Source of the DNA: UBA961 sp014191195
GTDB lineage: Bacteria; Bacteroidota; Ignavibacteria; Kapaibacteriales; UBA961
Direction of reading: 5' to 3'
DNA: 64,000 bases
Assembly: GCA_964204605.1 (NCBI GenBank)
Contig: OZ123195.1
Span: 1,612,001 to 1,676,000 of the forward strand
Shown here: piece by piece, positions 55,001 to 62,798 of the stretch
Layout: each line of letters begins with the position of its first letter
Numbering within the stretch: position 1 is the stretch's first letter
Made by a program: the position numbers and the translations under genes
Notes under the pieces: generated by a model
The model's input: the letters and a program-made list of their open reading frames with translations, nothing else
The model's database searches: none
What the model was told of the DNA's origin: nothing

Positions 55001-55597
55001 CTTGATATTATGTCTAATGCCGGACAAAAAAGGAATATCTCTTCTCAATTACCCATCATTATATCTCAATTTACAGACACGATAATTGAACAAGGAAACA
55101 GTATAACATATACTGTGGATATTTCGAATGCAGCTGGATTTTCTGTCCAATACAAATGGTATAAAAATGGAACTGTACTCAATAAATACAATGATTCTCT
55201 ATTAGTTATACAAGCTATTGACACAACCATTAATGGTATATATAGATGTGATATTATTTCAGATTGTGGTACTGTGAAATCAAATAGCTTTTCAGTAAAA
55301 GTTAAAGAAAACCCTTCATCAGTAGCATATGTAGAAAATACAATATATAAGCTATACCCTAATCCTGCGCAAAGTACTATACGATTATTAGGACATAGTA
55401 TAGTATTGCAATCAGAAGACTTTCATACTATTGATATATATGATAATTATGGGAAAAAATATCATCTGCATCAAAGTAATGATCATACTTCTGAGTATAA
55501 AGAATTTGATATTTCTACATTGCCAAATGGAGTGTATTATATTCAAATGAATAATAGTAGATACAAAGAATCTCTTTCTTTTATCATCATGAAATAG
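52082..55597 (+). CDS. Secreted esterase plus right-handed beta-helix protein (GH141-like) with T9SS tail
   Basis: A 1171-residue exported protein. Residues about 40-260 are an alpha/beta-hydrolase with nucleophile Ser151 in WGHSGGGHW, similar to carbohydrate esterases. A fibronectin-like linker (DITPPSAPIKVQAQTNGLSTIAINW) leads to a beta-helix from about residue 440 to 995, starting FYVSSAGNDANSGTKDAPF and including RQLYINGRRAIRARS, the layout of GH141-like glycosidases. An Ig-like domain (about 1000-1085) and a T9SS type-A sorting domain (LYPNPAQSTI onward) finish it. The combination suggests a cell-surface enzyme that deacylates and cleaves a plant or algal polysaccharide; specificity is unproven. 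Confidence 0.8.
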   Translation: MFSLRLHSIITFMLFSIISICNADTYWNGSTYFTEIKGGNSQNYLQKAKYAMFIPNNTDIIKGILIHQHGCGAEGSGEPIVTDAQYQAFANTWHLAIIAPDLYPIQGKNCYDWVQPQDGSAQSLLAGIDSLAAQSGHAELKSAPWLLWGHSGGGHWALSMTNLFPDKVIATFVYSPALNIPIEYSDKAAKVPIMIRHAGAFDYNGPGGDCWNTALNTFSKIRKMNGNISIAYTPNQNHNYSFVRYMAIPFFESILSLRLPESGSILKNIDANTGFLVDTSTSGKPNIFKASLFTGNALAKSWLPDTLCAIKFQEFIVSGTIKDITPPSAPIKVQAQTNGLSTIAINWKAHADRESGIKHFNIYLNDIKVAIYPEQSYYQYFDTNSDKPIPTEQPAMNYTIYNANLKNTNTVAISTVNHVDLESAKTSISVITVQSDDHKSFYVSSAGNDANSGTKDAPFLTINKAKKEIRKINKSIDKDIVVFIMNGIYTIDSTLIFDYDDSGFNGHTIRYQAFDCHKPIISGGKRIKNWVLHDVSKNIYKAFIDSSFDTRQLYINGRRAIRARSIDAEGWIETSNGYSSPINISSWSNISNIEIVARNEWKHHRGLIDSVNGNSIIMSQPYWTNVHKQFDAPPVWIENAYELLDADDEWYLDKKTGIIYVKCKANEDIQQAEIIAPKLELLMRCSGLQNTEFNGITFSHATWLQPNSQFGYPVVQADVRFDNTTWVQNPGNIILEYCRNVNFLHSTFEHLGATALQLYFGCKNNTIFNNTFKDISGSAIAIGSIMSFSLSENDMVKDNTVEHNLIRDIGIEYESSVGVFTPISENTIINSNTLIQLPYTGISVGWGWNNQLIPGRNIQVKNNRIDSIMTKLKDGGGIYTIGSLPGADISYNYISNVLNGFGALYPDLGSSNMRWHHNVIKNVKCWLSLWSDQCLKDTVENNYSDTQVSAINGTNCIIRNNEFIVNDKWNQEALDIMSNAGQKRNISSQLPIIISQFTDTIIEQGNSITYTVDISNAAGFSVQYKWYKNGTVLNKYNDSLLVIQAIDTTINGIYRCDIISDCGTVKSNSFSVKVKENPSSVAYVENTIYKLYPNPAQSTIRLLGHSIVLQSEDFHTIDIYDNYGKKYHLHQSNDHTSEYKEFDISTLPNGVYYIQMNNSRYKESLSFIIMK

Positions 55598-55647
55598 AAT
55601 CCAGTATTTGTAGAAAATTTATTGTAGATTGAATACATATTTTATTT

Positions 55648-55680
55648 GTGGAGACCAGAACCCACGCTAAAAAACGGGTC
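55648..55680. repeat. 33-bp repeated motif, copy A
   Basis: GTGGAGACCAGA followed by ACCCACGC and TAAAAAACGGGTC. The same motif occurs at 62726-62758 with five differences. The first 18 bases can form a GTGG/CCAC stem-loop. It precedes a small membrane-protein gene by about 43 bases in both cases. Function unknown. Confidence 0.55.
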
Positions 55681-55723
55681 ATTGTAAACAATGCACTATT
55701 TGTAAAGTTATAAAAGAAAAGTT

Positions 55724-56062
55724 ATGGAAAATATCATCAAGGTAGCACAATTAGTAGTAGGAATATCTGTATTATTTGTTTGGATATTTAGATTTGATAA
55801 TATCATTAAAGAGTTTAAGCAATTTGGTTTAAGTGATTTAATGAGAAGTTTTGTAGGTGCATCTAAAATAGCCTTAGCCACATTATTGATTGCTGGTGTT
55901 TGGTATCCATCTTTTGTACAAATACCATCTATTTTAATGGGCGTATTTATGGTATCTGCTCAGTATTTTCATTTTAAAGCACATAATCCATTTATAAGAA
56001 GAGTACCTTCACTTATTTTCCTGATTTTATGCGCTTTTTTAGCATACACAACGATTAATTAA
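55724..56062 (+). CDS. DoxX-like small membrane protein 1
   Basis: A 112-residue four-helix membrane protein: VAQLVVGISVLFVWIFRF, then KEFKQFGLSDLMRSFVGASKIALATLLIAGVW, QIPSILMGVFMVSAQYFHF, and FLILCAFLAYTT. DoxX/DoxX-like proteins have this layout and are often linked to redox stress, but the assignment here is by topology and the short polar loop FKQFGLS. A second gene of the same length and layout follows 6 bases downstream. Confidence 0.65.
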   Translation: MENIIKVAQLVVGISVLFVWIFRFDNIIKEFKQFGLSDLMRSFVGASKIALATLLIAGVWYPSFVQIPSILMGVFMVSAQYFHFKAHNPFIRRVPSLIFLILCAFLAYTTIN

Positions 56063-56068
56063 TAAATA

Positions 56069-56407
56069 ATGACTGTTACCATAGTATGTACATTATTTTC
56101 TAGTATATCTTTCTTTATATATGTTGCGATGTATTTTATCACAGATAATTTACAGAATGATTTTAAGCGATTTGAATTAGAGCAATTTGGATTATTGGTT
56201 ATACTTTTAGAGTTTTTAGGCGCGGCAGGTTTAATGATTGGATTAAAATATAATCCACTTTTAACGATTTCATCTATAGGTTTAGCCTTACTGATGTTAT
56301 GCGGATTAATTGTCCGCATAAAGTTTGGCGATAGCATCTGGATATCATTACCTGCAATGTTTTATATGCTGTTAAATGGATATATATGTTATCTCTCAAT
56401 TCGATAA
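56069..56407 (+). CDS. DoxX-like small membrane protein 2
   Basis: A 112-residue membrane protein with the same helix layout as its neighbour: CTLFSSISFFIYVAMYFI, DFKRFELEQFGLLVILLEFLGAAGLMIGLKY, ISSIGLALLMLCGLIVRIKFGD, and SIWISLPAMFYMLLNGY. The loop FKRFELEQFG corresponds to FKQFGLSDLM of the first protein, so the pair probably arose by duplication, although the sequences are divergent. It is in the same short operon. Confidence 0.65.
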   Translation: MTVTIVCTLFSSISFFIYVAMYFITDNLQNDFKRFELEQFGLLVILLEFLGAAGLMIGLKYNPLLTISSIGLALLMLCGLIVRIKFGDSIWISLPAMFYMLLNGYICYLSIR

Positions 56408-56499
56408 ATATGAATAGATTTTATCATTAAATAGAAAAGATATTTTTACTGTTTAAGCAAGATATTAGATAGTGGGAACAGAAATTTAGGGATAATAAT

Positions 56500-56820
56500 A
56501 TGAGAAGATCAATTGTCTTTACGGGTAAATTTGGTGAATATTTTATAAAGTCTTTAGGCCTTTTATTATTATCAATAATAACATTTGGTCTGGCTACGCC
56601 ATATTGGATTTATTGGTCTACCGAGTATTTTTTTAACAATTTAGAATTAAATGGTAATAAGATTCTTTTTACAGGAACCTTTGGTGAATATTTCATTATG
56701 TCTTTAGGATTACTCTTATTATCCATCATTACATGTGGCATAGCATTTCCATATTGGATGTATTGGTCTTTTGAGTACTTTTTTTCAAGAATGGAAATCG
56801 AAGAATTAAATTCTTTTTGA
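56500..56820 (+). CDS. Internally duplicated small membrane protein (DUF898/YjgN-like)
   Basis: A 106-residue protein made of two tandem units of 50 residues. Unit 1 (residues 5-50) and unit 2 (55-100) share 34 of 46 positions, e.g. FGEYFI-SLGLLLLSIIT in both and PYW-YWS-EYFF. Each unit is a membrane hairpin, resembling DUF898/YjgN repeats (eYF ... LLTLG.. PW). The start ATG 56500 has an AGGG site upstream. It lies about 90 bases after the DoxX-like pair. Function unknown. Confidence 0.7.
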   Translation: MRRSIVFTGKFGEYFIKSLGLLLLSIITFGLATPYWIYWSTEYFFNNLELNGNKILFTGTFGEYFIMSLGLLLLSIITCGIAFPYWMYWSFEYFFSRMEIEELNSF

Positions 56821-56953
56821 TTGGACATAAGTGGGAGGGGAATACTAGCAAAATCTCATAGATATACAACTATGTCAGCACCATAAATTTTCAACAGATC
56901 AAAAGTCCATTTTGTGATTTATAAAAAACATATATTGACAAAAAGTAATTTTT

Positions 56954-56991
56954 CTTCGCATATACATCTAATGTATATACAATTGGCGAAG
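56954..56991. repeat. Inverted repeat before the first cassette
   Basis: CTTCGC-ATATACAT-CTA-ATGTATAT-ACAATTG-GCGAAG forms a stem with 6 outer and 8 inner base pairs, separated by a 7-base bulge on one side. It ends 22 bases before GTTAGGC at 57013. It may be the stem of a diverged attC site belonging to a preceding cassette, but no clear R'' box was found. Confidence 0.35.
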
Positions 56992-57040
56992 GAAAGTATC
57001 GAGTATAGGATAGTTAGGCACAATTATAAACAGCATCATC

Positions 57041-57955
57041 ATGACAAGGAACATTATTATTTCGTTTATACTTCTCCAGAATTTTTTGTTTGCACAAGCT
57101 CAGACAAAAATTATTGACATGCACATTCATTCCTATTCACAAAGCGACTTTGAAGTAAGAGAGCCAGCAAGCGACTCTTATGGAAAGAAAGGTGCTGCAA
57201 GTGCCGAAATACATCGGGCTGAAACTTTTACTGCTTTTAAAAAATGGAACATTGTGAAAGCTATGGTAAGTGGCAATCCCGAAAGTGTAGAAGAGTGGAG
57301 CGCAAAGGATACCTATAATCGTGTTATTAGAGGAATACTGATTTTTTCTCCCAATGATTATGGATTAGACAGTGTTAAGTTTGAGCAGATGATAAAGGAT
57401 AAAAAGATTGAAGTGTTTGGAGAAATTGGAGCATATTATGGTGGTACAACCCTAAGTGATTCTATATGGCAACCCTATTTACGCATTTGTGAGAGGTATG
57501 ATATTCCTGTTGCAGTACATACAGGAGGGGGCGACCCAGGCGGAACTTATTCATGGTCACCTAAAGCAAGGTTAAAAATGGGTGACCCCTACTTGATTGA
57601 AGATGTTTTAATAAGATATCCTAAACTAAGGATTTATTTGATGCATAACGGTGGAGAAGAGTGGCATGAACATGCTTTAAGACTTATGGCTTATTATCCC
57701 CAATTATACACTGACATTGCTGTAATGCTTTGGGTCGAACCTAACTCACAAAGAACAGTGACACAGTTTCTTAAAAATGCAAAACATGCAGGCTACTTAA
57801 ATCGAGTAATGTTTGGTTCTGACCAAATGGTATGGCCTTATGCGATTGAAAAATCAATTAAATTTCTAAATAGTTTGACTTTTCTAACTAAGCAAGACAA
57901 GGAAGACATATTCTATAACAATGCTGTAAAGTTTTTAAAGCTAACAACAAAATAA
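57041..57955 (+). CDS. Secreted amidohydrolase (TIM-barrel metal hydrolase), cassette 1
   Basis: A 304-residue protein of the amidohydrolase_2 superfamily. After a signal peptide (ISFILLQNFLFAQAQ), the metal motif DMHIHSYS comes first, then HTGGGDPGG, LMHNGGEEWHEHA and GSDQMVWPY, a set fitting a metal-dependent TIM barrel. Substrate is unknown. It begins 28 bases after GTTAGGC at 57013 and ends immediately before TGTGCCTAAC, so it is the only gene of a 1018-bp cassette. The codons look slightly less AT-biased than in the flanking genes. Confidence 0.78.
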   Translation: MTRNIIISFILLQNFLFAQAQTKIIDMHIHSYSQSDFEVREPASDSYGKKGAASAEIHRAETFTAFKKWNIVKAMVSGNPESVEEWSAKDTYNRVIRGILIFSPNDYGLDSVKFEQMIKDKKIEVFGEIGAYYGGTTLSDSIWQPYLRICERYDIPVAVHTGGGDPGGTYSWSPKARLKMGDPYLIEDVLIRYPKLRIYLMHNGGEEWHEHALRLMAYYPQLYTDIAVMLWVEPNSQRTVTQFLKNAKHAGYLNRVMFGSDQMVWPYAIEKSIKFLNSLTFLTKQDKEDIFYNNAVKFLKLTTK

Positions 57956-57956
57956 C

Positions 57957-58039
57957 TGTGCCTAACATGGGGTTTTGTGCAAGCAGGGCTGGACAATCAA
58001 CAATGCCCTGCCTGCACAAAGCCCTGTTCGGTTATCGGC
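57957..58039. repeat. attC-like site a
   Basis: TGTGCCTAAC (R'' RYYYAAC type) at the left and GTTATCGGC (R' GTT-type) at the right enclose a near-perfect inverted repeat, GGGGTTTTGTGCAAGCAGGGC against GCCCTGCCTGCACAAAGCCC, with a small loop. Length is about 80 bp, normal for attC. The right-hand core departs from GTTRRRY (GTTATCG). Confidence 0.75.
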
Positions 58040-58107
58040 AACTCTACAGCAGAATCAAGAATCTAATACAATTTTTAAAAAGATAAAAAACTCTCATTTG
58101 CTTAATT

Positions 58108-59283
58108 ATGACAACACTCGCAAAACCTAGAATACAATCTATCGACCTTTTAAAAGGTTTGGTAATGGTAATAATGGCACTTGACCACGTAAGAGATTAT
58201 TTCCATTATTCGGCTTTCTTTTTTGATGCGACTGATCCCGAGCAAACCACTTGGCCTATTTTTATTACCCGATTTATAACACATTTTTGTGCACCTGCTT
58301 TTAGTTTGCTCGCAGGAACTTCGGTTTTCATGATTGGCAAAAGAAAATTGCCAGCGGAATTGTCAAGTTTCTTATTCAAACGGGGTCTTTGGTTGGTTTT
58401 TGTCGAGATAATTATTATTAATTTTGGTTGGAAATTCGATATCAATTTTACACACATTGGTTTGCAAACCATTTGGTCACTCGGAATTAGCATGATAGTT
58501 TTGGCGGGATTAATTTATCTTCCGAAAAAAATTATTTTGGCTATAAGCATTGTTATTATTTTTGGACACAATTTGTTAGACAACATTCATTTTGAAGGAA
58601 GTTCTTTATGGTCAATTTTACACGAGTACAAACAATTTGAATTTATCGAGGGTCACAAAGTTCTTTTCGCTTATTCATTACTGCCCTGGATTGCTGTAAT
58701 GTCTTTAGGATATTGCTTTGGTTCGCTTTACGACAGTTCGTTTGAGGTTAAAAAAAGAAAACGAATATTAAATAATTTAGGAATTGGCAGTTTGGTGCTT
58801 TTCTTGATTCTTATTGCAATTAATAAATATGGCAATCCTGTACAATGGACAAATTATGGCATTACTTCTAAAACTTTAATGTCAATTTTTGATATCAATA
58901 AATATCCGCCATCGTTATTGTATTTATTAATCACATTAGGTGGAACGTTTCTTTTTTTAGCCAATGCAGAAAAACTAAAAGGTAAAGTTGTTGATTTCTT
59001 TTGTGTATTTGGTCGAGTTCCTTTTTTCTATTATATCCTTCATATTTATTTAATTCATTTAATTGCAGTTTTTGCTGCAGAATTTACTGGATTTGGTTGG
59101 CAAGTTATGGTTTCAATGCCAACATTTGCTACGAGAGTTGAAGCTCTGAAAGGATATGGATTTAATTTGATTACGGTTTATGTTGTTTGGATTATAGTTA
59201 TTCTTTTGTTGTATCCTTTGTGTAAAAAATTCGATAATTATAAACAATCCCATAAAGAAAAATGGTGGTTAAGTTATTTATAA
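58108..59283 (+). CDS. DUF1624/heparan N-acetyltransferase-like membrane protein, cassette 2
   Basis: A 391-residue multi-pass protein beginning with RIQSIDLLKGLVMVIMALDHVRDYFHY, the hallmark of the DUF1624/HGSNAT-like acyltransferase family (His in LDHVRD). About ten membrane helices follow, with conserved polar sites FITRFITHFCAPAFSLLAGTS, PWIAVMSLGYCFG and RVPFFYYILHIYLIHL. It may transfer acyl groups to a sugar, but substrate is unknown. It lies alone in a cassette with exact matching ends. Confidence 0.82.
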   Translation: MTTLAKPRIQSIDLLKGLVMVIMALDHVRDYFHYSAFFFDATDPEQTTWPIFITRFITHFCAPAFSLLAGTSVFMIGKRKLPAELSSFLFKRGLWLVFVEIIIINFGWKFDINFTHIGLQTIWSLGISMIVLAGLIYLPKKIILAISIVIIFGHNLLDNIHFEGSSLWSILHEYKQFEFIEGHKVLFAYSLLPWIAVMSLGYCFGSLYDSSFEVKKRKRILNNLGIGSLVLFLILIAINKYGNPVQWTNYGITSKTLMSIFDINKYPPSLLYLLITLGGTFLFLANAEKLKGKVVDFFCVFGRVPFFYYILHIYLIHLIAVFAAEFTGFGWQVMVSMPTFATRVEALKGYGFNLITVYVVWIIVILLLYPLCKKFDNYKQSHKEKWWLSYL

Positions 59284-59316
59284 ATAAAGCATAAATTACT
59301 AACAAACTAAAGGGCT

Positions 59317-59452
59317 GCCGATAACAGCACCAACAAGAAATTGGCGGTTTAGTGGTTTGCAAGAAAGTTTATCTTATATTTGAGATGCAGTTTTCAAATG
59401 AACATTTGTGGTGAAAACCCCCCACCTTCGCCAAGCCCGCAAATTCTTATGG
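59317..59452. repeat. attC-like site b
   Basis: Begins with GCCGATAAC (R'') and ends near CTTATGGGG, with GGCGG... and ...CCGC arms between them. About 125 bases of it (59321-59445) are about 88-90 % identical by eye to site c at 60592-60715. The right-hand core reads CTT rather than GTT. Confidence 0.6.
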
Positions 59453-59523
59453 GGTGTGCGTAAAATCAGACTCGGTGAACATTAACTTCCTACATTAATA
59501 CAAAGGTCTTTTAAAATTCCAAC

Positions 59524-60558
59524 ATGAAAATAAACAAGACTAATTTACAAAATGCATGTACAAAGATTAACCTTGACAACGAAACCTCAGATAAGTTATG
59601 GTCTGAATTGGAGAAAGATAATTCTCCAAAATTCGATGTAGAAAATTTAGCTTATTATTTTGGAGCGTTAATCATAATGTCAGCAATGGGCTGGTTCATG
59701 ACGGAAGCCTGGGATGGAATTGGTGGACTTGGAATATCAATACTTGGACTAATGTACTTACTACTATTTATTTTTCTTGCTCAATACCTTTGGTATAACA
59801 AACAGCTAAGGGTACCCGGTGGCTTGTTTTTCACACTTGGAATATGGATGATTCCTCTGATTGTTTTCGGAATTGAAAAGCACACTGGTTTATGGCCTCA
59901 AGATTCGCAAGGAAGTTTTCAAGATTATCATGTTTGGGTAAGAGGTTCTTGGGTTATAATGGAACTAGCTACCATAATAGGCGGAATAATTACTTTGAAA
60001 TATGTGCGCTTTCCCTTTTTAACTTTCCCTATAGCATTTTCTCTTTGGTATTTATCTATGGATGTAACATCAATAATTTATGGTGTCAAAGAATGGAGCT
60101 GGGAACAAATACAATTAGTTTCGGTGTATTTTGGACTTACAATGTTAATCGTTTCGTACTTCATTGACAGGAGAACAAAAGAGGATTTTGCCTTTTGGAT
60201 TTATCTATTTGGAATTATGGCTTTTTGGGGAGGGCTATCAAGCATGAATAGTGATAGTGAATTAAACAAATTACTATACTGCGCAATTAATTTATTTCTC
60301 ATTCTCATTTCTGTTATAATCCAAAGACGAGTGTTTATAGTGTTTGGTTCGATTGGAGTGTTTGGTTATTTAGGTCATCTCGCATTTAGAATATTCAACG
60401 ACTCGCTTCTTTTTCCAGTGGCTCTTAGTTTATTGGGAATGGCTATTATTTATCTTGGCATAATATATAATCGAAATAAATTAATAATAGAAGAAACGCT
60501 TAGGAATATTTTACCAGACTTTCTTTTGAAATTAAATCCTAATAACAATAAACGTTGA
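59524..60558 (+). CDS. DUF2157-like membrane protein, cassette 3
   Basis: A 344-residue protein with a 45-residue cytoplasmic N-terminal region (NLQNACTKINLDNETSDKLWSELEKD) and about ten hydrophobic helices starting with FDVENLAYYFGALIIMSAMGWFM. The N-terminal helix plus multi-pass core resembles DUF2157. No catalytic motif. The start ATG 59524 is about 75 bases after the left attC-like site. Function unknown. Ends 26 bases before the next attC-like site. Confidence 0.6.
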   Translation: MKINKTNLQNACTKINLDNETSDKLWSELEKDNSPKFDVENLAYYFGALIIMSAMGWFMTEAWDGIGGLGISILGLMYLLLFIFLAQYLWYNKQLRVPGGLFFTLGIWMIPLIVFGIEKHTGLWPQDSQGSFQDYHVWVRGSWVIMELATIIGGIITLKYVRFPFLTFPIAFSLWYLSMDVTSIIYGVKEWSWEQIQLVSVYFGLTMLIVSYFIDRRTKEDFAFWIYLFGIMAFWGGLSSMNSDSELNKLLYCAINLFLILISVIIQRRVFIVFGSIGVFGYLGHLAFRIFNDSLLFPVALSLLGMAIIYLGIIYNRNKLIIEETLRNILPDFLLKLNPNNNKR

Positions 60559-60583
60559 TAGTAATAAACTCGAGTGACGAAAA

Positions 60584-60722
60584 CGCCCACCTATAACAGC
60601 ACCTAAAAGAAATTGGCGGTTCAGTGGTTTACATGAAAGTTTATCTTATATTTGAGATGCAGTTTTCAAATGAAAATTTGTGGTTAAAATCGCCACCTTC
60701 GCAAAGCCGCAAAACGTTAGGC
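60584..60722. repeat. attC-like site c
   Basis: CGCCCACCTATAAC (R''-like) at the left and AACGTTAGGC (canonical GTTRRRY) at the right. The arms TTGGCGG and CCGCAAA are complementary. Highly similar to site b. It accounts for most of the 330-base gene-free stretch 60559-60887. Confidence 0.65.
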
Positions 60723-60887
60723 CTAATGCTACAAAACGACATCTGCGGACAGACAACAGTATATATTAACTTTGATACTTCTTTACCGTCATTTAAGACA
60801 AATAAGAATAAAAACTAAAAGTAAAGACTAGTAACCACTTAATTAACTGGGCGATACCGAAAAGCAAAATGAGTAGGACAATTAAAA

Positions 60888-62645
60888 ATGAAAAAAATGA
60901 AAAAAGCAATCTTATTACTATTCGGATTTATTTGTTTTCTAAATGGGAAAGCTCAAACTATCCCTTCATTTCCGGGTGCAGAAGGATTTGGAGCAGGAAC
61001 AGTTGGTGGTCGTGGAGGACAGGTTATTTATGTTACCAACCTTAACCCAAGTGGACCCGGTTCTTTGGCAGAAGCTTTGGCAACCCCAGGATCGCGTTAT
61101 ATTCTTTTTAAAGTCAGCGGCTTAATTAATGCAGCAGCAGAGGTGATTTACGGTGATTTCACTTTAGCAGGGCAAACTTCGCCTAAAGGTATCACTGTCA
61201 GAGGTTTTGTTATAGATGAGATATATGACACTGTAGGAACAGGAAATAATATGATTATTCGTCATATTCGCTCTCGTCCTAATACCGATTCAACCATTAC
61301 CGGACAGGGCTATGTGCTTGAAGATGCTTTCCGATTTGACGGTGCTTCCAATACAATCGTAGATCATTGTTCTTTTGCAAATGCGGTTGATGAATGTGTG
61401 CAGATGTCAAATTCAACTCATATTACACTTCAGAATTGTTCATTAGCTGAAACATTAGGAGAACATTATTATTTAGGGGGTCTGCTAATGAATTATTCAA
61501 CTGTTGAACATCCACAAGATAGTATTAGTATTCATCACAATGTATGGAATAGAATTGGTGGAAGAATGCCGGAATTTAGCTGTGAATCTCCTTATTGCGG
61601 TTCTCGACCTTTAAATATTGAACTATCAAATAATCTAATTTGGGATCAGGCAATTAATATTTGGTACAATTCAAACATTGATCAAACAGCACCTTTACCT
61701 ATAGATTCATTTTTCCTCAATATGAATTGGGTAAATAATTATTCTGTAAGTCGTTCTACTTATACAGGAGGAATGATTTCATATGATTTTCTGAATTTCT
61801 CATCCAATCGTTTTTATGCAAATGGCAACAAAATGAATTTATATCCAACTTATTCAGATTATGATCTTTTTTATTGCTGTAATGATTTTTCAACTACTGG
61901 AAATAATCCAAATACAGATTTTGGAACATTAACCCAAGAGTCAATAAGACATCCTTTCCCATTGATTAGCTACACCCCAACTAATCAATTGACTAATTAT
62001 ATGTATGAAAATGTAGGAGCATTTCCGCGTGATAGTATGGATAGGCGTTTGTTCAAATTCTTACCTACTAATACACCCGCTTTACCACCTGTAGATTCAC
62101 TGGATTATTACCATGATGCCTATATTCTCGATTTTAATTCGGCTAACCCTCCATCGCCCTTAACAGATTCAGATAATGATGGTATGCCAGATTATTGGGA
62201 AAATTCACATGGTTTAAATAATGTAATTCAAGATCATAATGGAACCGGACTTTCATATTGGTTAACTGGAATTGATGGTTATACAAATTTAGAATGTTAT
62301 ATCAATTGCCTTTCTGATTATTTAGTATCAGGACAAACAAGTATTGCTTGTGGAATTAATGGAGTCACTTCTATACAAGCAATAAGTATGTATGATGAAG
62401 ATGAAGATGTTTATGTATATCCAAATCCTTTTTCTACGCAGACAACTTTGCAGACATCCAAAATTTTCAAAGACGCAACCCTTACAGTTTACAATTCATT
62501 CGGACAGCAAGTAAAACAAATAAAAAATATTTCAGGGCAGACAGTTACTTTGCACATGGATACTTTACCAAGTGGACTTTATTTCACTAGACTGACACAA
62601 GTCAATAAAATAATTGCGAGAAACAACTTAGTAATCACTGACTAA
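60888..62645 (+). CDS. Secreted pectate lyase (PL1-like) with T9SS tail, cassette 4
   Basis: A 585-residue exported protein. Signal peptide (LLLFGFICFLNGKAQ), then the pectate lyase opening IPSFPGAEGFGAGTVGGRGGQVIYVTNL and a beta-helix including IIRHIRSRP, IVDHCSF and ISIHHNVWNRIGGRMPEF, matching PL1-like lyases. After LTDSDNDGMPDYWENSHGLN (a calcium-type DxDxDGxxD repeat) comes a T9SS sorting domain (VYPNPFSTQTTLQ). It should cleave pectin at the cell surface. The stop codon lies in GACTAACAACAGCAC, similar to the left arms of the other attC-like sites. A large cassette passenger. Confidence 0.88.
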   Translation: MKKMKKAILLLFGFICFLNGKAQTIPSFPGAEGFGAGTVGGRGGQVIYVTNLNPSGPGSLAEALATPGSRYILFKVSGLINAAAEVIYGDFTLAGQTSPKGITVRGFVIDEIYDTVGTGNNMIIRHIRSRPNTDSTITGQGYVLEDAFRFDGASNTIVDHCSFANAVDECVQMSNSTHITLQNCSLAETLGEHYYLGGLLMNYSTVEHPQDSISIHHNVWNRIGGRMPEFSCESPYCGSRPLNIELSNNLIWDQAINIWYNSNIDQTAPLPIDSFFLNMNWVNNYSVSRSTYTGGMISYDFLNFSSNRFYANGNKMNLYPTYSDYDLFYCCNDFSTTGNNPNTDFGTLTQESIRHPFPLISYTPTNQLTNYMYENVGAFPRDSMDRRLFKFLPTNTPALPPVDSLDYYHDAYILDFNSANPPSPLTDSDNDGMPDYWENSHGLNNVIQDHNGTGLSYWLTGIDGYTNLECYINCLSDYLVSGQTSIACGINGVTSIQAISMYDEDEDVYVYPNPFSTQTTLQTSKIFKDATLTVYNSFGQQVKQIKNISGQTVTLHMDTLPSGLYFTRLTQVNKIIARNNLVITD

Positions 62646-62725
62646 CAACAGCACTGGGCACAAAAGGGTATTTGCAAGAGCAGGGGGAATGTGAATATTT
62701 CCGATTTTAGTTTGTATATTAAAAA

Positions 62726-62758
62726 GTGGAGACCAGATACCACTCTAAAAAACGGGGG
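62726..62758. repeat. 33-bp repeated motif, copy B
   Basis: GTGGAGACCAGATACCACTC then TAAAAAACGGG. It matches copy A at 55648-55680 at about 28 of 33 positions and also lies about 40 bases before a small membrane-protein gene. Confidence 0.55.
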
Positions 62759-62798
62759 CACTAAAAAGCCAAATAAATAAAACATACATAAATTTAAA

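Noticed and set aside
56914..57117. 67-residue plus-strand ORF overlapping the amidohydrolase start
   Set aside because: It overlaps the signal-peptide coding region of the amidohydrolase in another frame and covers the inverted repeat; His/Tyr-rich composition is a frame artefact.
60624..60818. 64-residue plus-strand ORF
   Set aside because: It lies across attC-like site c and has no recognisable protein features; the sequence is explained by the repeat.
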